DNA of 64,000 nt from Acestrorhynchus altus (taxonomy: Eukaryota > Chordata > Actinopteri > Characiformes > Acestrorhynchidae). The stretch covers positions 1,962,367-2,026,366 of the forward strand of contig CM067523.1 in the NCBI GenBank assembly GCA_034509495.1. The letters run 5' to 3'. Below are positions 52,382 through 63,753 of this stretch, piece after piece (within the stretch, counting starts at the first letter, position 1; each line of letters starts with the position of its first letter). The translations under genes and the position numbers were made by a program. Under the pieces are notes generated by a model. The model worked only from the letters and a program-made list of their open reading frames with translations, was not told the origin of the DNA and searched no databases.

Positions 52382-52849
52382 CGTGGCCAGGCGCTCTATG
52401 GGCCCAGTCTCCACATGCTGCTGCCGCTTCACTCTCACACAAGGTCATTTGTTTAATTATTTAATCATGTATTTCCGACAGGGCTCTCCGAATCCCAGCA
52501 GGACGCGGAAGACCTGGATAAAATCTAGGATACGTCTTTCCTGTGCCCGTCTTTAGCTGGAGCTCAGCAGCTTAGTATCATGGTTAAGAAAAGAATCAGT
52601 GAATTCTCTACTGCGGCCAAACCCCACTGCTGCTGCTTTTTCAGGCCCACTGAAGTGGTCATTAAACCAAACCTAATGGACCCAGTAATGCCCGGGTCGA
52701 ACCCCAGCTCACCGATCCATTGTTTGGTATCTAAGCTGTTAAACGTATTATTGTGTTTATTATTTTAAAGTGGCCAATAGATGACGACACATCTCCAGCG
52801 CTTCTACTTCGTCCATAAACTGAGAAGAGCTAGAGCCCCAACGCCCATG
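52382..52849. other. Unassigned sequence
   Basis: No gene is recognised. GTGGCCAATAGATGACGACA near 52771 may be a lone Tc1-terminus relic. Confidence 0.4.
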
Positions 52850-53067
52850 ATGTGCACCTTCTACAGTGGTGCCATGCAGCACCTAATCTTGCCACGAGAC
52901 CCTCCAGTGCATCGTGAGAGCATCTGAGAGAATCGCTGGCACCTTTCTCCCCTCCACCTGGCTGGTGATTCTACCCACCCACTCCACAGCTCCTTCAGCC
53001 TGCTGCCATCAACAGACTGAAGGACAGCTCCATCCACCAGGCTGTCAGGATGCTTAACTCTCTTCCT
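52850..53067 (+). mobile_element. LINE ORF2 C-terminal relic
   Basis: Scattered + frame matches: F-Y-S-G-A-M near the start, D-S-T-H-P-L-H-S-S-F-S-L-L-P-S in the middle and R-L-S-G-C-L-T-L-F at the end. They match the order D-x-x-H-P-x-H-x-x-F-x-L-L-P-S-G...A-x-R-L-L-N-S-L at the end of fish LINE reverse transcriptases. Frameshifts and stops break it. Confidence 0.65.
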
Positions 53068-53166
53068 GTGATCTGAGGATCGCTGGTTCAATTCCCAGGT
53101 CAGGTGGTTTGCCATCGGCAGCCGGAGTCTGAGAGAGCAAAATTGGCCTCTGGGTGGGTAGACTTG
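53068..53166 (+). mobile_element. tRNA-derived SINE fragment
   Basis: ATCTGAGGATCGCTGGTTCA followed by ATTCCCAGGTCAGG contains a Pol III B-box-like GGTTCAATTCC (53085-53095). TTTGCCATCGGCAGCCGGAG, TCTGAGAGAGCAAAATTGGC and CTCTGGGTGGGTAG follow, the body of a common otophysan SINE as I know it. The A-box half is missing. Confidence 0.65.
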
Positions 53167-53375
53167 CACAGTTCAGATTCATACTGGATTACATCCGTTA
53201 TTAAGAGTACATCAACTACAGATTCATACTGGATTACATCCATATTAAGAATACATCAACTACAGATTCATACTGGATTACATCCGTTATTAAGAATACA
53301 TCAACTACAGATTCATACTGGATTACATCCGTTATTAAGAGTACATCAACTACAGATTCATACTGGTTTCTTCAC
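53167..53375 (+). repeat. 44/45-bp minisatellite, about 4.5 copies
   Basis: CAGATTCATACTGGATTACA plus TCCGTTATTAAGAGTACATC plus AACTA. It begins where the SINE stops. Confidence 0.96.
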
Positions 53376-55249
53376 ACTTCACAAATATTATCAGATGGTA
53401 AAAGCAACACACTACAGAACACACTTCTGGTACGTACTGGTTTACATTCTCTGTAAAAGCTGCACACATGATGAATTCATACTGGATACGTACACAGCGG
53501 TTATTAATGTCTGACTGTAATAATTCATTGCTCGCTTTCATCACGTATTTCTTACTAAGATAGGGTGGAGCGACCCACCATTATAACCCCCCACCCTCTC
53601 AACTCCCACCCACTGCTTTAGACCTCCTGTCTCCGTCCCTCACATAATTAGGTTCAATTCAGTCGGAAGTACATCTCTCTTCCAGCTAATTAAGAGTTTT
53701 CCAAGTCCAGTTCAGTAACAAAGCCGGTCGTGTCCTCTATTGTAAGACCACTCGAGCGGTGTTCACCCGCCCCCTCGCTCGCTCTTTCATGCCGGGTTTA
53801 AACACATTCACAGGCCTAAAATACACCCAATCCCTTTCCTCTCCGAAGCTTCTGGAATATTACATAAATGATGAAGGGAACGCTTCATTTGCGGACTCTC
53901 TTCTTCCGTACGTTTCTGATACATTTCCATGAAAAATCCATTCGACTCCTTTTGTCGACATCAAAAGAGCCTAAATATATTCATTTCACTCTGAACTCAA
54001 ACGCTCCAACTAATCCAGGCTGAGAGGAGATATCCCCCATCACTCCCACCCAGCAGGACACGTGACCAGGGCTGGGCCAGAACCTGGATGAGTGAAGTGA
54101 TCAGAGAAGTGGAGTTACAGTCTTCAAAATGAATAAATAGACAGACGGTGAGACACGAGCTTCCAGCAGTGGTGATGAGAGGGAAGCTCCACTCGATCGA
54201 ATCCAAAAGTATATCATCTGTCGAAATGTGAGCAGCACAGAGCGCGCGAGAGCAGCTTCCACTTCACACTCTAACCCACCATAACACACTCTTACTCACA
54301 CATTCCATTACCCCCTGCACTTTAGGCTCGGCTGACGTTCCGCTGCTGGAGCGGGTCAGCAACAGATACGGGTCCTCGGAATCATCACTCTTCATCTCCA
54401 CACTCAGGTTCAGAGCGGTGTAAAACCACGCTCTCGCACTCGTACATTCTCAACAGCACTCACAGCCTCATTCCACAACTTCTGGGCCTTGTCTCAGGGT
54501 CACACAGGACATCGAGGCCTACTTTGAAGGATGATTCGGTCAAACGTGACGTCTGATGCGAGCAGCTTTAGTTTAGGTTCTCATTTTCATCACTTCGAAG
54601 TAGGGGGACGAGGGGGTGCACAAGGGACGAAACGTTGGGATGTGGTTTCTATAGTGTTCCTAGGTTTGTTGTTATGATGCCATTACAGTTGCAATCGCAG
54701 TGGTGTTGGTACATGGTTGTTGTGGTGGACGTAGGTGGTTGCTGTTGTGAACACACAGATGAAAACAAGTTCATCGAGAGTTTATCCTGCTTTTCTTGGA
54801 GTCATGGTCTCTACTTGTCCAGGGAAGGGCTTATACAAGGTTTGTGTGAGGATCTGAGCTGAAGTGTGGGCTTGGAAACCTGTGTGTAGAGCATAGAAGC
54901 ACGATAGGGTACAAATCAGATGTCAATGTTCAACAGTACTCGGCACGGTATACGGGGTAGACGGTATGTTTCTGTCTCAGACTATATTCTGTCTTACTGC
55001 AAAGTATTAAACACGACTTGCACAAAACAAGGTTGATGACAGCTCACACCTGAAGGTACGCTGGCTGTCCAGATATAAATAGCTGTGTTGAGAAAGCTAT
55101 AATTAACAGAGGCAGACGAGCGTCGTGGTGCTGCCCTCGTACCAAACACGGGCTGTACGTATATCTGCTATCATCAAGTATCTGACAAGATCTTCAAAAA
55201 CTGCTCCAAACACCAACTTCTCCGCTGCGCAGCTGTCAGACATGTACAT
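53376..55249. other. Unassigned unique sequence
   Basis: No convincing exon. The block 53640-54000 is complex, repeat-free and has AGCTAATTAAGAG and TACATAAATGATGAA strings, possibly conserved non-coding DNA. Short frames near 54000-54290 have no family pattern. Confidence 0.35.
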
Positions 55250-55440
55250 AAACTCACCAAGCACTTTATTAGGAACACTATATATAGTAGGATAATGCTG
55301 GGTGGGGCCTCCTTGTGCTCTCCAGACAGGCTTAATCCATCATGGCAGGGATTCCAAAAGATAATGGAAATGTTGCTTTGAGATTATGGTCCTCATTGGA
55401 GTGACATTCACCTTTTGGGGACCCCTCTCTTCTCTTTATA
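55250..55440 (-). mobile_element. Tc1-like element end, antisense
   Basis: ACTCACCAAGCACTTTATTA followed by GGAACACTATA is the terminus. CTCTCCAGACAGGCTTAATC and CATCATGGCAGGGATTCCAA follow, then GGAAATGTTGCTTTGAGATT, corresponding to the transposase C-terminal region of the same fish element in antisense. The unit behind the 39-bp minisatellites is the same terminus. Confidence 0.6.
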
Positions 55441-56066
55441 AACTAACAAACCAGTCGTGAAGGAAACGTGGACAGTGGGACGATCACAATGGGACCTCAG
55501 ATTCTTTGAGGTCATCTGACGTACCACCACGTTCCACCAGTGGGACACGTACCACCGTTTGAGATCTACTGGATTAGATAACTGCACTAATGGGTGGGTG
55601 TTCAGATGTAATGTAATTTTCAGTGTTTTAGGAGTTTAGGGTTTTCGCTCCCGTGGTTCTTCTTGTGGTTCTTGCGGAATCCCCCACCCTTTCGTTTTGG
55701 GGGGAACGGGTGGTTCCACCTTTTGCAGTTGGCTCCTACAAATATTGCTCTGTCGGCACAACTCCCATGAGTGTATTTACGTATTTTGTCAAGCAACGAA
55801 GCACTCTCCAATTTATTATCCTCTTTCAAGGTCACTATTAAAGCTCCCTCTCTCTCTCTATCTCTCTTTTGCTCTCACTCTTCATTTCTCTTTCTCTCCT
55901 CATTTCCTCTGGAGTATTTCTTCTTGTGTGCCGTGTTTTCTGAATGAGATAATGCTTCCTTCCCCCCTGGAGCTGCTCCCCAGCTCTAAATGCATGACTA
56001 CCCATTCCAATCTGCCTTTGGGGATGGAGACAGACAGAGGACTTGGCATACCATGCAGTTCTCCAG
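55441..56066. other. Unassigned sequence with a short CT run
   Basis: CT run at 55846-55868. No gene is recognised. Confidence 0.5.

Positions 56067-56100
<34 letters not shown>
56067..56100. repeat. CT microsatellite
   Basis: About 17 CT units with one TT interruption. Confidence 0.97.
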
Positions 56101-56639
56101 GTAGGGAGGGGGTATAGGTGTTTAAAATGAAGCATGCTGGTCTGCTCCGGCTGGGGGGGTTTGTTAGGAATCGTACGATTTCCTGCCGTGTCCTATTTGC
56201 TCTGCAGACACAGTCAAACAGGAGGGGCTCGTAGGCCTTCGGCGTCAAGGCGACTCGTTTTTAATACACTCTCCCTGGCCACTTTATTGGAAACCCCTTC
56301 CTTTTACCTCCACCTTGCTGCAGTACAGTTCATAGACTTCCATTTCCATCTCTTCCATCTCCACCTAAATCACTTAAGACATCAAAAGTGGGCCAAATGA
56401 TTTGAGAGCCAACCAGCAGGATCCGTAACCAAGAAACATTCTGTAAGCAAGACGAATGTCATTAAGAGCCAGAGTGTATTAATAAGAGCAGGAACTAGAG
56501 CATCTAAATAAATGCGTTCATTTAAGTTCATTTAATACAAAAAGAGACTGATTTCATACCTTTTATTTACTGGTATTTACTGGCAACCAGCCTTGTGACC
56601 GGAAGGACATGACGGAAGTGTCCTTGATATTCATTATTC
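56101..56639. other. Unassigned sequence with one Tc1-terminus relic
   Basis: GGCCACTTTATTGGAAACCC at 56278 is a lone terminus. Nothing else is recognised. Confidence 0.45.
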
Positions 56640-56890
56640 ACTCCCCAGCTGTGGATAGAGGTGTATAAAGCCCCACAGCATTGAGCAGTGGAGCCGTGGT
56701 TTCTCTGGAATGATGGAGCTCCACGCAGTACTTTAAGGATGAGTTGGAGAGTTGGGGACGAGCTGGGGTGGTCATCATCCAATATAATGGCCTCACAAAT
56801 GCTAATCGTATCACTGAATGCAATCAAATCCTCACAGCAATGCTCCAAATGGACTCCATAACACTGTAAACAAAGGCAATACTCAAGAAC
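56640..56890 (-). mobile_element. MITE-A copy 9 (reverse)
   Basis: CTCTGGAATGATGGAGCTCC, GATGAGTTGGAGAGTTGGGG, TGGTCATCATCCAATATAAT and CACTGAATGCAATCAAATCC with TCACAGCAATGCTCC. Confidence 0.72.
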
Positions 56891-56904
56891 TGAAATACCA
56901 CATC

Positions 56905-57195
56905 TGTCAAACATGATGGAGGCAGTGTTGCAGGACTGGCATGGAAAACTGGCATCGTTTATTGACGATGTTCTCAGGGTTTCTGTCGTTATGAAGTTCT
57001 GGAGATGGTCAGGAGTTCTGAAGTGTGTAGAGCTCTACTTTCTGCTCGTTTCAGCCGTGCGTCACAGTACGCATGGATGGACGGCCCAAAGCACACGGCG
57101 AATGCAACCAAAGACGTTCTCAAAGCAAAGGAATGGAATGGTCTTAAATGGCCGAGTCCACAAGAGCTCAGCGGGCATTGTTAGCTTCCAATCTC
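56905..57195 (+). pseudogene. Tc1-like transposase C-terminal relic
   Basis: In one + frame: H-D-G-G-S-V near 56910, S-S-E-V-C-R-A-L-L-S-A-R-F near 57015, then M-D-G-P-K-H-T-A-N-A-T-K-D-V-L-K-A-K-E-W-N near 57073-57135 and L-K-W-P-S-P-Q. This matches the D-N-D-P-K-H-T-A-K-A-T...K-W-x-x-L-x-W-P-S-Q core of Tc1-like transposases. The D-N-D has become M-D-G and a stop lies upstream, so the gene is dead. The 145-codon Met-started frame here is a different phase. Confidence 0.75.
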
Positions 57196-57431
57196 ATCCT
57201 CGGAACATTGCAGAACCTTGGTGCTTGGGAAAGAAAGCCGTGCGTAGAGGCTGTGTGTTATTAGAGACATGTATCACAGGCTTTTGCTTTTCTCTGCAGC
57301 TTTCTGCAGGTGCACTGTTCCTGACCTCCAGCGAATACGATATTAAATGATTTCAGCCCACAGAGAACTGCCTCACTTTCAAAAGCGCTTCTGTTTGTAA
57401 TCAGTCAGCCTGGTAATCCCAGCCGCCTCAT

Positions 57432-57497
<66 letters not shown>
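57432..57497. repeat. GT microsatellite
   Basis: About 32 GT units. Confidence 0.98.
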
Positions 57498-57498
<1 letters not shown>

Positions 57499-58019
57499 AT
57501 GTTGCGTTTTTCGCTGTTTCGTGCTCATTATCTCACAGGCCTACAGGGACGCCCCACCTGAGCCGAGGCCGCTTTGTTTTCCTAAACGAGCAGGAAAAGC
57601 AGCACCTGATTGGGCCGTTGCTTCTTCCCGCAACCCGAGAAACTCGACATAATGAGGGATCGAGGGGAAACTCACTAATGCTAACACACTAATGCTACAG
57701 CTAACAGGAGAACAGATAGAGAGGCCCACTGCTTGTGTGTTCTCGGAACTGCCTCAGCGAAACAAGGCAGGACTAATTTAACCCTGAGCACCAGAAAGCT
57801 GGTCCCTGATGTACGTCATGTGGAGCTACACTAGGCTCAGCAGTAGACTAACAGAGCCCTCATTGAACACTCGTGACTTTGGGTCTCTGCAGAAAAAAAA
57901 ACCCAGGAATTTGCGAGCCTGCTCTCATTCGTATCCATATTAACATTCCTTCCTCAGATATTCCTTTGTAGAACCCATACCGGAATGTGCCACATCAACG
58001 TAAAGACTGAAGAACAGCC
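57498..58019. other. Unassigned sequence
   Basis: No gene is recognised. Confidence 0.45.
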
Positions 58020-58235
58020 TAAAACATAGAAGAACATAAAGTCTCAAGGAAAAAGCAACCTGGAAATAAAAGGTCCTCAAAATACATGACCCTCAGCAAC
58101 ATAGGGCCCTGGGACATTAGGATTCCTTCGAAACACAGGACCCTGGAGCATATACAGTAGCAGGGTCTTGGGAACATAGGGTTACAGGAACCAAGCACCT
58201 CAAAACCATAGTACCTTAAGAACATATAGACTCAA
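58020..58235 (+). repeat. Degenerate ACATAGGACCCTGG repeat
   Basis: Loose units of about 22 bases such as AACATAGGGCCCTGGGA, AACACAGGACCCTGGAGCA and AACATAGGGTTACAGGA. Confidence 0.6.
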
Positions 58236-58264
58236 TGGGTAGACTAACTGTTAACATCTAGCAG

Positions 58265-59090
58265 ACTATGCAATCATGTGGAAAAAGTTTGGATACCCCT
58301 GAACTTCATTGTTACTATACAGAGATTGAAGTGATATAAACATATTTCCAAAATATAATGAATACAAATGCTCTAATAGCTGTATCTCCTCCTTGGGCTG
58401 AAATAACATCAATTAGATGTTTCCTATAACTGTCTACCGTCTCTGACATCGCCTGGAAGAACAACGTTCCCACTCCTCCATGCGGAATTCTTTCAGCACT
58501 GTGATGTTTCAGCATCAGTCTTTGTACAGATGCTCTTCCGTTCTCCTCAAACCCCTTCTGATACCATAAAGATCTCATAGTGGTTTCTATGATGGAGAGA
58601 TCTCCACACCCTGCTGCAGCAGAGCAGCTCCAAACCATCACACTTCCACCACCATGCTTCACAGCTGCTATGAGCTTCTTCTGCTCAAATGCTGTGTTTG
58701 GCTCGTGCCAAACATGTCTTCTGTTACTGTGTCCAAATAATTCATCTTTGGATTCATCTGTCCAAAGCACATTGTTCCAGAAGTTCTGCTTTTTGTCTAG
58801 ATGTCCTCTGAAGAACTTTAGTCTTGTCCTGATGTTTGTTTGACAGTAATGGTTTCCTCCTTAAACACCGCCCATGAAGATCAAACTTGTTTGGTCTCTT
58901 TCTGATGGTAGATCAGAACAGTTTGATGACATGATGACATATTAGGATTGTTGGAGATGTACTGAAGTATTTTGAGGTCTGCAGTGATGTTGGCAGATGG
59001 AACAGCTGATTTGTAAGAGATTTGAGATTCATATGCATTTATAACCTTCTTTTTGAAGGCCATGGAGATCCCTCTTCTGAATAAAGAACC
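58265..59090 (-). pseudogene. Tc1-like transposon with broken transposase
   Basis: A terminus GCAATCATGTGGAAAAAGTT with TGGATACCCC lies at 58270-58300. On the minus strand the frame from 58770 reads L-W-T-D-E-S-K-D-E-L-F-G-H, R-R-H-V-W and V-K-H-G-G-G-S-V-M-V-W. The D-E-S-K Asp is the first catalytic Asp of the DDE domain. The second region that should carry D-N-D-P-K-H is absent; instead the frame runs on through I-I-E-T-T-M and unrelated sequence. Upstream (58780-59060) lies the N-terminal half, frameshifted. Inactive. Confidence 0.75.
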
Positions 59091-60400
59091 GTATGAACAT
59101 GGAGTCTCAGAAACCTAATATCCCGGAAGCAAAAGTCACACATGCAATAAAATATTCCCATAAAGAGCTTTCAGGATGTTTTATCAGATCCTTGGCCTGG
59201 AAACTGTCGACAAACGACTCCATCAGCAAATTCTCATTTTAGGTCCATTTAGTTACGGCAGCTTATCATAAGAGCTTAGATCCCAGATAAGAGGGAGTGA
59301 AATTACATCAGGTGTCTTTTCTCCTTTTGGATCTGATATTTCTACAAGGAAACCTTAAAGAGTTTCACCACTGGCCTTTTAGCTCCGCCTCTTTTCTGTG
59401 CTGGAGGAGTGGCCAGGGTTAGTCGTGATATAATCACAAGATGCTTCATTTCACGGCTCATTTGTTCGCAAAGTAAACCAGCATAGATTGTAAGTTCCCA
59501 CATCATGGCCAGTTTTAAACCAGTATGGCTCATAAACATCTTAACCCTAACCCGTTCCATAACTTTAAACTTAGTATAATTCTGAAATGATCAGTTTCTG
59601 TCCATTCATTGTAGAAGCTTCATAATACAGCAGGCTGTGGCAGCACTGGGTTGCAGTAGGACTGTCCGATGAAGATCATTCTGGAACAACGAGGCTGCAT
59701 GATGTCACCAGAAAGGTCCCATCTCCTCCATTTTTGTGGTTCACTCTTTTATTTTTCATGTGGTTCAAGACTGATCACGTCAAGCTCGGAATGACAGATA
59801 TGCATGGACCCAGGAAGAGTGCTGATACCTGGCTACACCCATCCAGATATGTGGTTGACCTACATTGTTACTACAGGAACCAATGCAGATAGGCTTGTGA
59901 TGACCCCATACGAATAGCAGTGCAGACATTCATCTCAGCACATCAGATATGCAGACTGAACATCTACCTGCATCTTTGGATTGTTTCATCTTCACAAAGT
60001 GGGAAGGGGGTCTCCTGTGGGGTCTACACCCCTTTAATTCCCTTCTCCGCCCACAGTAGCAGTTGGAGGCCAGAGAGGCAAGATCATAAACAGGCAGGAA
60101 AGGACCCCGACTGTTGTTTTGTCTCTTGCATTTGCTGCTGCTCCTTTCGCTCCTTGTTCTCCCAGGTGGTGACGAATAAAAGTGCTGCGGTTTCCCATCG
60201 TGCCGTCTTCAGCCTTGTCCTTCTCGGCTCCCTTCGGTTGACCTTGAGAAGGATGAGCTTCATTCATTGTTGTCTCTGTCTCTGGAGCGTGGTACCATTG
60301 GAGCATTAAGAGTGGGAGGCTGATGAAGGGTTTCCAAAGACGGGCAGCTGTCTCCATCAGTGGGGAACCCTCAGGCATCTGCTTATGTTGCCCCCTGCAG
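59091..60400. other. Unassigned sequence
   Basis: Opposed frames of 129 and 123 codons at 59920-60405 overlap and show no family pattern. No tandem repeats occur. Confidence 0.4.
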
Positions 60401-60458
60401 GTCAACCGGAGTCAATCCCCAGAAGAGCGGCTTCAGCAACTACAGAGAGAACAGAAGG
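60401..60458 (+). other. Candidate internal exon, coiled-coil-like
   Basis: An acceptor TTGCCCCCTGCAG precedes 19 codons V-N-R-S-Q-S-P-E-E-R-L-Q-Q-L-Q-R-E-Q-K plus one base and a GT at 60459. The Glu/Gln/Leu/Arg pattern looks like real protein, and unlike repeat-derived frames. The donor GTTTCT is weak. I cannot name a gene, and no partner exon was found in the window. Confidence 0.3.
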
Positions 60459-60601
60459 GTTTCTTTTTTTCGTTTTACTGTTTCACTCTCTGTCTCTCTG
60501 TCTCTCTGTATGCTCTCTGTTGTTGTTGACAAGCAGCGGGATTGATGTTTAATCAACACCTAGACAAACATCTGGTTACCTCAGGCACGTATCAGACAGA
60601 C

Positions 60602-60608
60602 AGAGAGA

Positions 60609-60661
<53 letters not shown>
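60602..60661. repeat. GA microsatellite
   Basis: About 29 GA units. Confidence 0.98.
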
Positions 60662-60665
<4 letters not shown>

Positions 60666-60743
60666 GAGAGACTGCCAAAGAAAAAACAAGAAGAGAGCAT
60701 CTCTCACACACACTTCACTCCAGGGGACATGTCTCTCTGATCC

Positions 60744-60746
<3 letters not shown>

Positions 60747-60788
<42 letters not shown>
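60747..60788. repeat. GA microsatellite
   Basis: About 21 GA units. Confidence 0.98.
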
Positions 60789-60790
<2 letters not shown>

Positions 60791-60874
60791 AATGGAGATA
60801 AAAACAAATGCACACAGCTCTCATGATATGTGGGCAGAGAGAGATTGTGAGTGTGTGTGAGGAGATTGTGTGAA

Positions 60875-60878
<4 letters not shown>

Positions 60879-60949
<71 letters not shown>
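60879..60949. repeat. Compound (GT)n(GA)n microsatellite
   Basis: About 19 GT units run into about 16 GA units, as at 32941-33005. Confidence 0.98.
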
Positions 60950-60950
<1 letters not shown>

Positions 60951-61110
60951 GGACATCAACAAGTAATCTGCTTGCCGCTCTGTCCGAATGTATGGCTGCG
61001 ATTGCAGAGCAGAACCGACTGCTAGTACTCGCGAGTCACAGATCGTTATCTGATTTCAAGAAGAACATGTTTCTTCAGAGACGTTCAGCGAAGAAACCTT
61101 AAAGACTGGG
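60950..61110 (+). repeat. Dispersed segment Z, copy 1
   Basis: TCACAGATCGTTATCTGATT, TCAAGAAGAACATGTTTCTT and CAGAGACGTTCAGCGAAGAA have weaker counterparts at 63030-63240 (CACGGATCATTATCTCATTT, CAAGAAGATGTTTCGTCAGA). In both cases the local + frame reads S-D/H-F-K-K-x-x-x-x-x-R near its end. Family unknown. Confidence 0.5.
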
Positions 61111-61189
61111 GACAAAAGCCTGAAGCTAGAAAGAGCTGCATTCTGATTGCACACAACACACTAAGGCCTGGTCCCATTACTGAAATGTA

Positions 61190-61335
61190 TACCCTCACAC
61201 CCCTCCAGCAGCCATCAGGGGATACACAACCCAAAAGTAGCATCTGAGGGTCTATTTATAGGGCAGTGGGGGCAGAACTTGTGCCAAAACCCAGTGTCTA
61301 TTCAGACCACACCTGTAAACATTTACAGAAATGCT
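61190..61335 (-). repeat. Dispersed repeat carrying a TATA box, copy 2
   Basis: Minus-strand landmarks: ACAGGTGTGGTCTGAATAGA, CACTGGGTTTTGGCAC, CACTGCCCTATAAATAGACC and ATGCTACTTTTGGGTTGTGT. The TATA box at 61252-61263 sits in the same place as in the copy at 34860-35010. Confidence 0.75.
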
Positions 61336-61529
61336 CAGGTTTTGTATAATTAAAATAAAATGTCTCAACAATATACATTTGGTATGTGGTAATGATTTTG
61401 GATTATGATGTTTATATATATATATTTTATAACTGGATCAGTTAATCCAACCCACTCTTGCACATGGCACTGAAATTTATTTTCATCCCACAATATACTG
61501 TAAAGGGACCTGTGAGTCCCACAGGAACG

Positions 61530-61700
61530 CAGAACTTCAAATCCTCACTGCAATCCTCCAAAATGTAGCAGAAAGCCTTCCCGCTGGTCAGTGGAGACAC
61601 TTACTCCAACAAAAGCAGGATGAGCTTTAAAAACACCCTCGTTTTCAGAGGAAACAATGAATGAGCACGTGTCCCAATACTTGTGCCCATATAGTGTATA
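61530..61700 (-). mobile_element. MITE-A copy 10 (reverse)
   Basis: CTTCAAATCCTCACTGCAAT, CAGTGGAGACACTTACTCCA, AGCAGGATGAGCTTT and the terminus GTGTCCCAATACTTGTGCCC followed by ATATAGTG. Confidence 0.75.
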
Positions 61701-62316
61701 TCAGTAACGCAAACTGGAGGTCGAGTAAACCAAGTCACCTGCGTCTTATGAATTGTTAAGCCCCTGCAGGTGGATGAGATGTTGAGGACTTTTAACGAAC
61801 GGAGAAGATAAAGTCAGAAAGCTCTGACAGCCGAACGCCGAGCTCAGCTGTGGTCTTTTCAAACATATATGACTAATAATCAATGAGAGCTACCACTGAG
61901 AGCTCTGAGCATTCGCCAGATCTGCTCGCGGTACTGGCTCTCTGCTTGCCGTCATTCGTTCAATAACACGCTGAGGTGCAGCCAAACAGAAGAAGCACAT
62001 CAATCATCTAAAGTGCTTCACAGTACTGTCCAAACATATGACCTACATACTAAAACCGACCGCCCGTGTTCCTGCTGTCGGCTGAGAACTTCAGCATGAA
62101 CACGTTTCTTCTGCAAACGCAAGCCAATGACAAAGAAATGACACAGGGTTTAAAAAAAAGAGGACACTGGGGACACACATGAGTCCATCGTGGTAAGGAT
62201 GTTGTAGGACTATGCCAATGTGTGAGGGTGTGATGGGCTTAAATTCCTTAATAACATACATTATTACATTGCATACCATGTTCCCAACACCAGGAGGGTG
62301 AAGACAAGCACATGCC
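61701..62316. other. Unassigned sequence
   Basis: No gene or repeat is recognised. Confidence 0.45.
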
Positions 62317-62374
62317 TGGTCAGGGATTTGAACCTGCGATCTTCAGATCGTAGTGCTAACGCATTAGACTGTCC
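62317..62374 (-). mobile_element. tRNA-Arg-like fragment (SINE head or tRNA pseudogene)
   Basis: On the minus strand: GTCTAATGCGTTAGCACTAC, GATCTGAAGATCGCAGG and a B-box GGTTCAAATCC at 62324-62334. The order resembles tRNA-Arg (GCCTAATGGATAAGGC...AGAAGATTGCAGGTTCGAGTCC). The anticodon stem pairs only three bases around an eight-base loop and no acceptor stem forms, so it is not a working tRNA. It could be the head of a SINE. Confidence 0.55.
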
Positions 62375-62559
62375 AGCAACAGAAATGTTGACTTCAGTTG
62401 AAAGTTCACAAGGTTTTCTTCTTCTCCTGTAAAGCTGGACATTCTGAAATATAAGGTTTTTGAGACAGTGACTCACAAAGGTAGGTTTGGGATGATGTCC
62501 AGACCCAGAAATCCAATACCTTAGAGTCATGGTCAGATCATTTGAGAATGGAAGGCATT

Positions 62560-62900
62560 GATGCTGTAGGGTTTGGAAGCCCAGGCCAGGAAATGCCCAT
62601 GTGTTATCTGGAATGATGGTGCACCATCCAGTACTTTTGATTGGGATGAGTCGGGGTTGAATGATGTAGGGTGGTGATCCTCCAATATCTTGCCCTCATT
62701 CATGTTCTTCTCGAATGCTGATGACGGTCAAATACTCACGGTAACGTTCCAAAAACTAGAAGAATTTAGAAGGTCGTACCTGGACAGTAGAGACAGTTAC
62801 TCCAACAAAAGCAGCGCAAACTCTTTTAATACCCCTGATTTTAGAGGAAACAATAAATGAGCAGGTGTCCCAAAAGTTTTGTCCATATCGTTTCTCATGC
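62560..62900 (-). mobile_element. MITE-A copy 11 (reverse)
   Basis: TGGAATGATGGTGCACCATC, AGTACTTTTGATTGGGATGA, GTGGTGATCCTCCAATATCT, GGACAGTAGAGACAGTTACT and the terminus GTGTCCCAAAAGTTTTGTCC. The left end is decayed. Confidence 0.75.
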
Positions 62901-63029
62901 AAAATACACACCAGCTATAGGAGCCACTGCAGAGCGCTGTCAGCTTTAGCCTGTTGATGGTAAATGGTGTTTTCTAGCGTTCAACCGTTCAACCACATGC
63001 TGAGCTAAACATCAGATATTATACACACG

Positions 63030-63240
63030 TTTCATGGTGTGAGCAAAAGCTCAAAACTGACCAGACATATGGCGGAGACAAGAAAACTGACCACTAGTCG
63101 TCATGCTGTGTGCCACGGATCATTATCTCATTTCAAGAAGATGTTTCGTCAGAAAATGCAGCTCAAAGAAAAGTCAAGGACTTTAAAGATGAGAATCAAT
63201 AAAAGCAACAACAGGGAGCTCTTATCATTAGCCAGGCGTC
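63030..63240 (+). repeat. Dispersed segment Z, copy 2
   Basis: Counterpart of 60950-61110. A 68-codon basic frame at 63039-63245 (S-H-F-K-K-M-F-R-Q-K) crosses it; no known family. Confidence 0.45.
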
Positions 63241-63329
63241 TGTGAACGTTTCTTCAGCAAGACTACAATGAAGTACAGGTCAAGGAGGTTTCAAAAGGCA
63301 GTGACAGATATACCTTTAGATATACCACT

Positions 63330-63482
63330 CTAACAGGTGCAGTAACACCTTTAGAGGGCGGTAGTGAGTAACGTTTATTCTTACAGGTGCAGTAACACCT
63401 TTAGAGGGCGGTAGTGAGTAACGTTTATTCTTACAGGTGCAGTAACACCTTTAGAGGGCGGTACTGAGTAACGTTTAATCTA
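63330..63482 (+). repeat. 50-bp minisatellite, 3 copies, array 2
   Basis: GGTGCAGTAACACCTTTAGA begins at 63336, 63386 and 63436, exactly 50 bases apart, each followed by GGGCGGTA[G/C]TGAGTAACGTTTA. Same unit and period as array 1 at 16335-16530. Confidence 0.98.
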
Positions 63483-63696
63483 GTAACATGTGCAATGTTT
63501 TTCTATGTCCATCGGTATTTACTGTCATTTTTTAGGACACATCACTGGCGTCTACAGTGCAGGTGTACTGAGGTGGTCACTGGTCTTGTTCCACAGCTAA
63601 TAATAGTCATTTTAGTGCCTCTGCTTCAGTAATCAATCACTTTTACAGGCTTCAATAAACGATCTGGGCTGGACTCTGACTTTACCACCCATAAAG

Positions 63697-63699
<3 letters not shown>

Positions 63700-63750
<51 letters not shown>
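63700..63750. repeat. GA microsatellite
   Basis: About 25 GA units. The 89-codon minus frame crossing it is an artefact. Confidence 0.98.

Positions 63751-63753
<3 letters not shown>

Noticed and set aside
56913..57350. 145-codon plus frame as a new gene
   Set aside because: The similarity to Tc1 transposase is in a different phase of the same DNA; this frame is a shadow.
62317..62374. Functional tRNA gene
   Set aside because: No acceptor stem, weak anticodon stem and no intact A-box.
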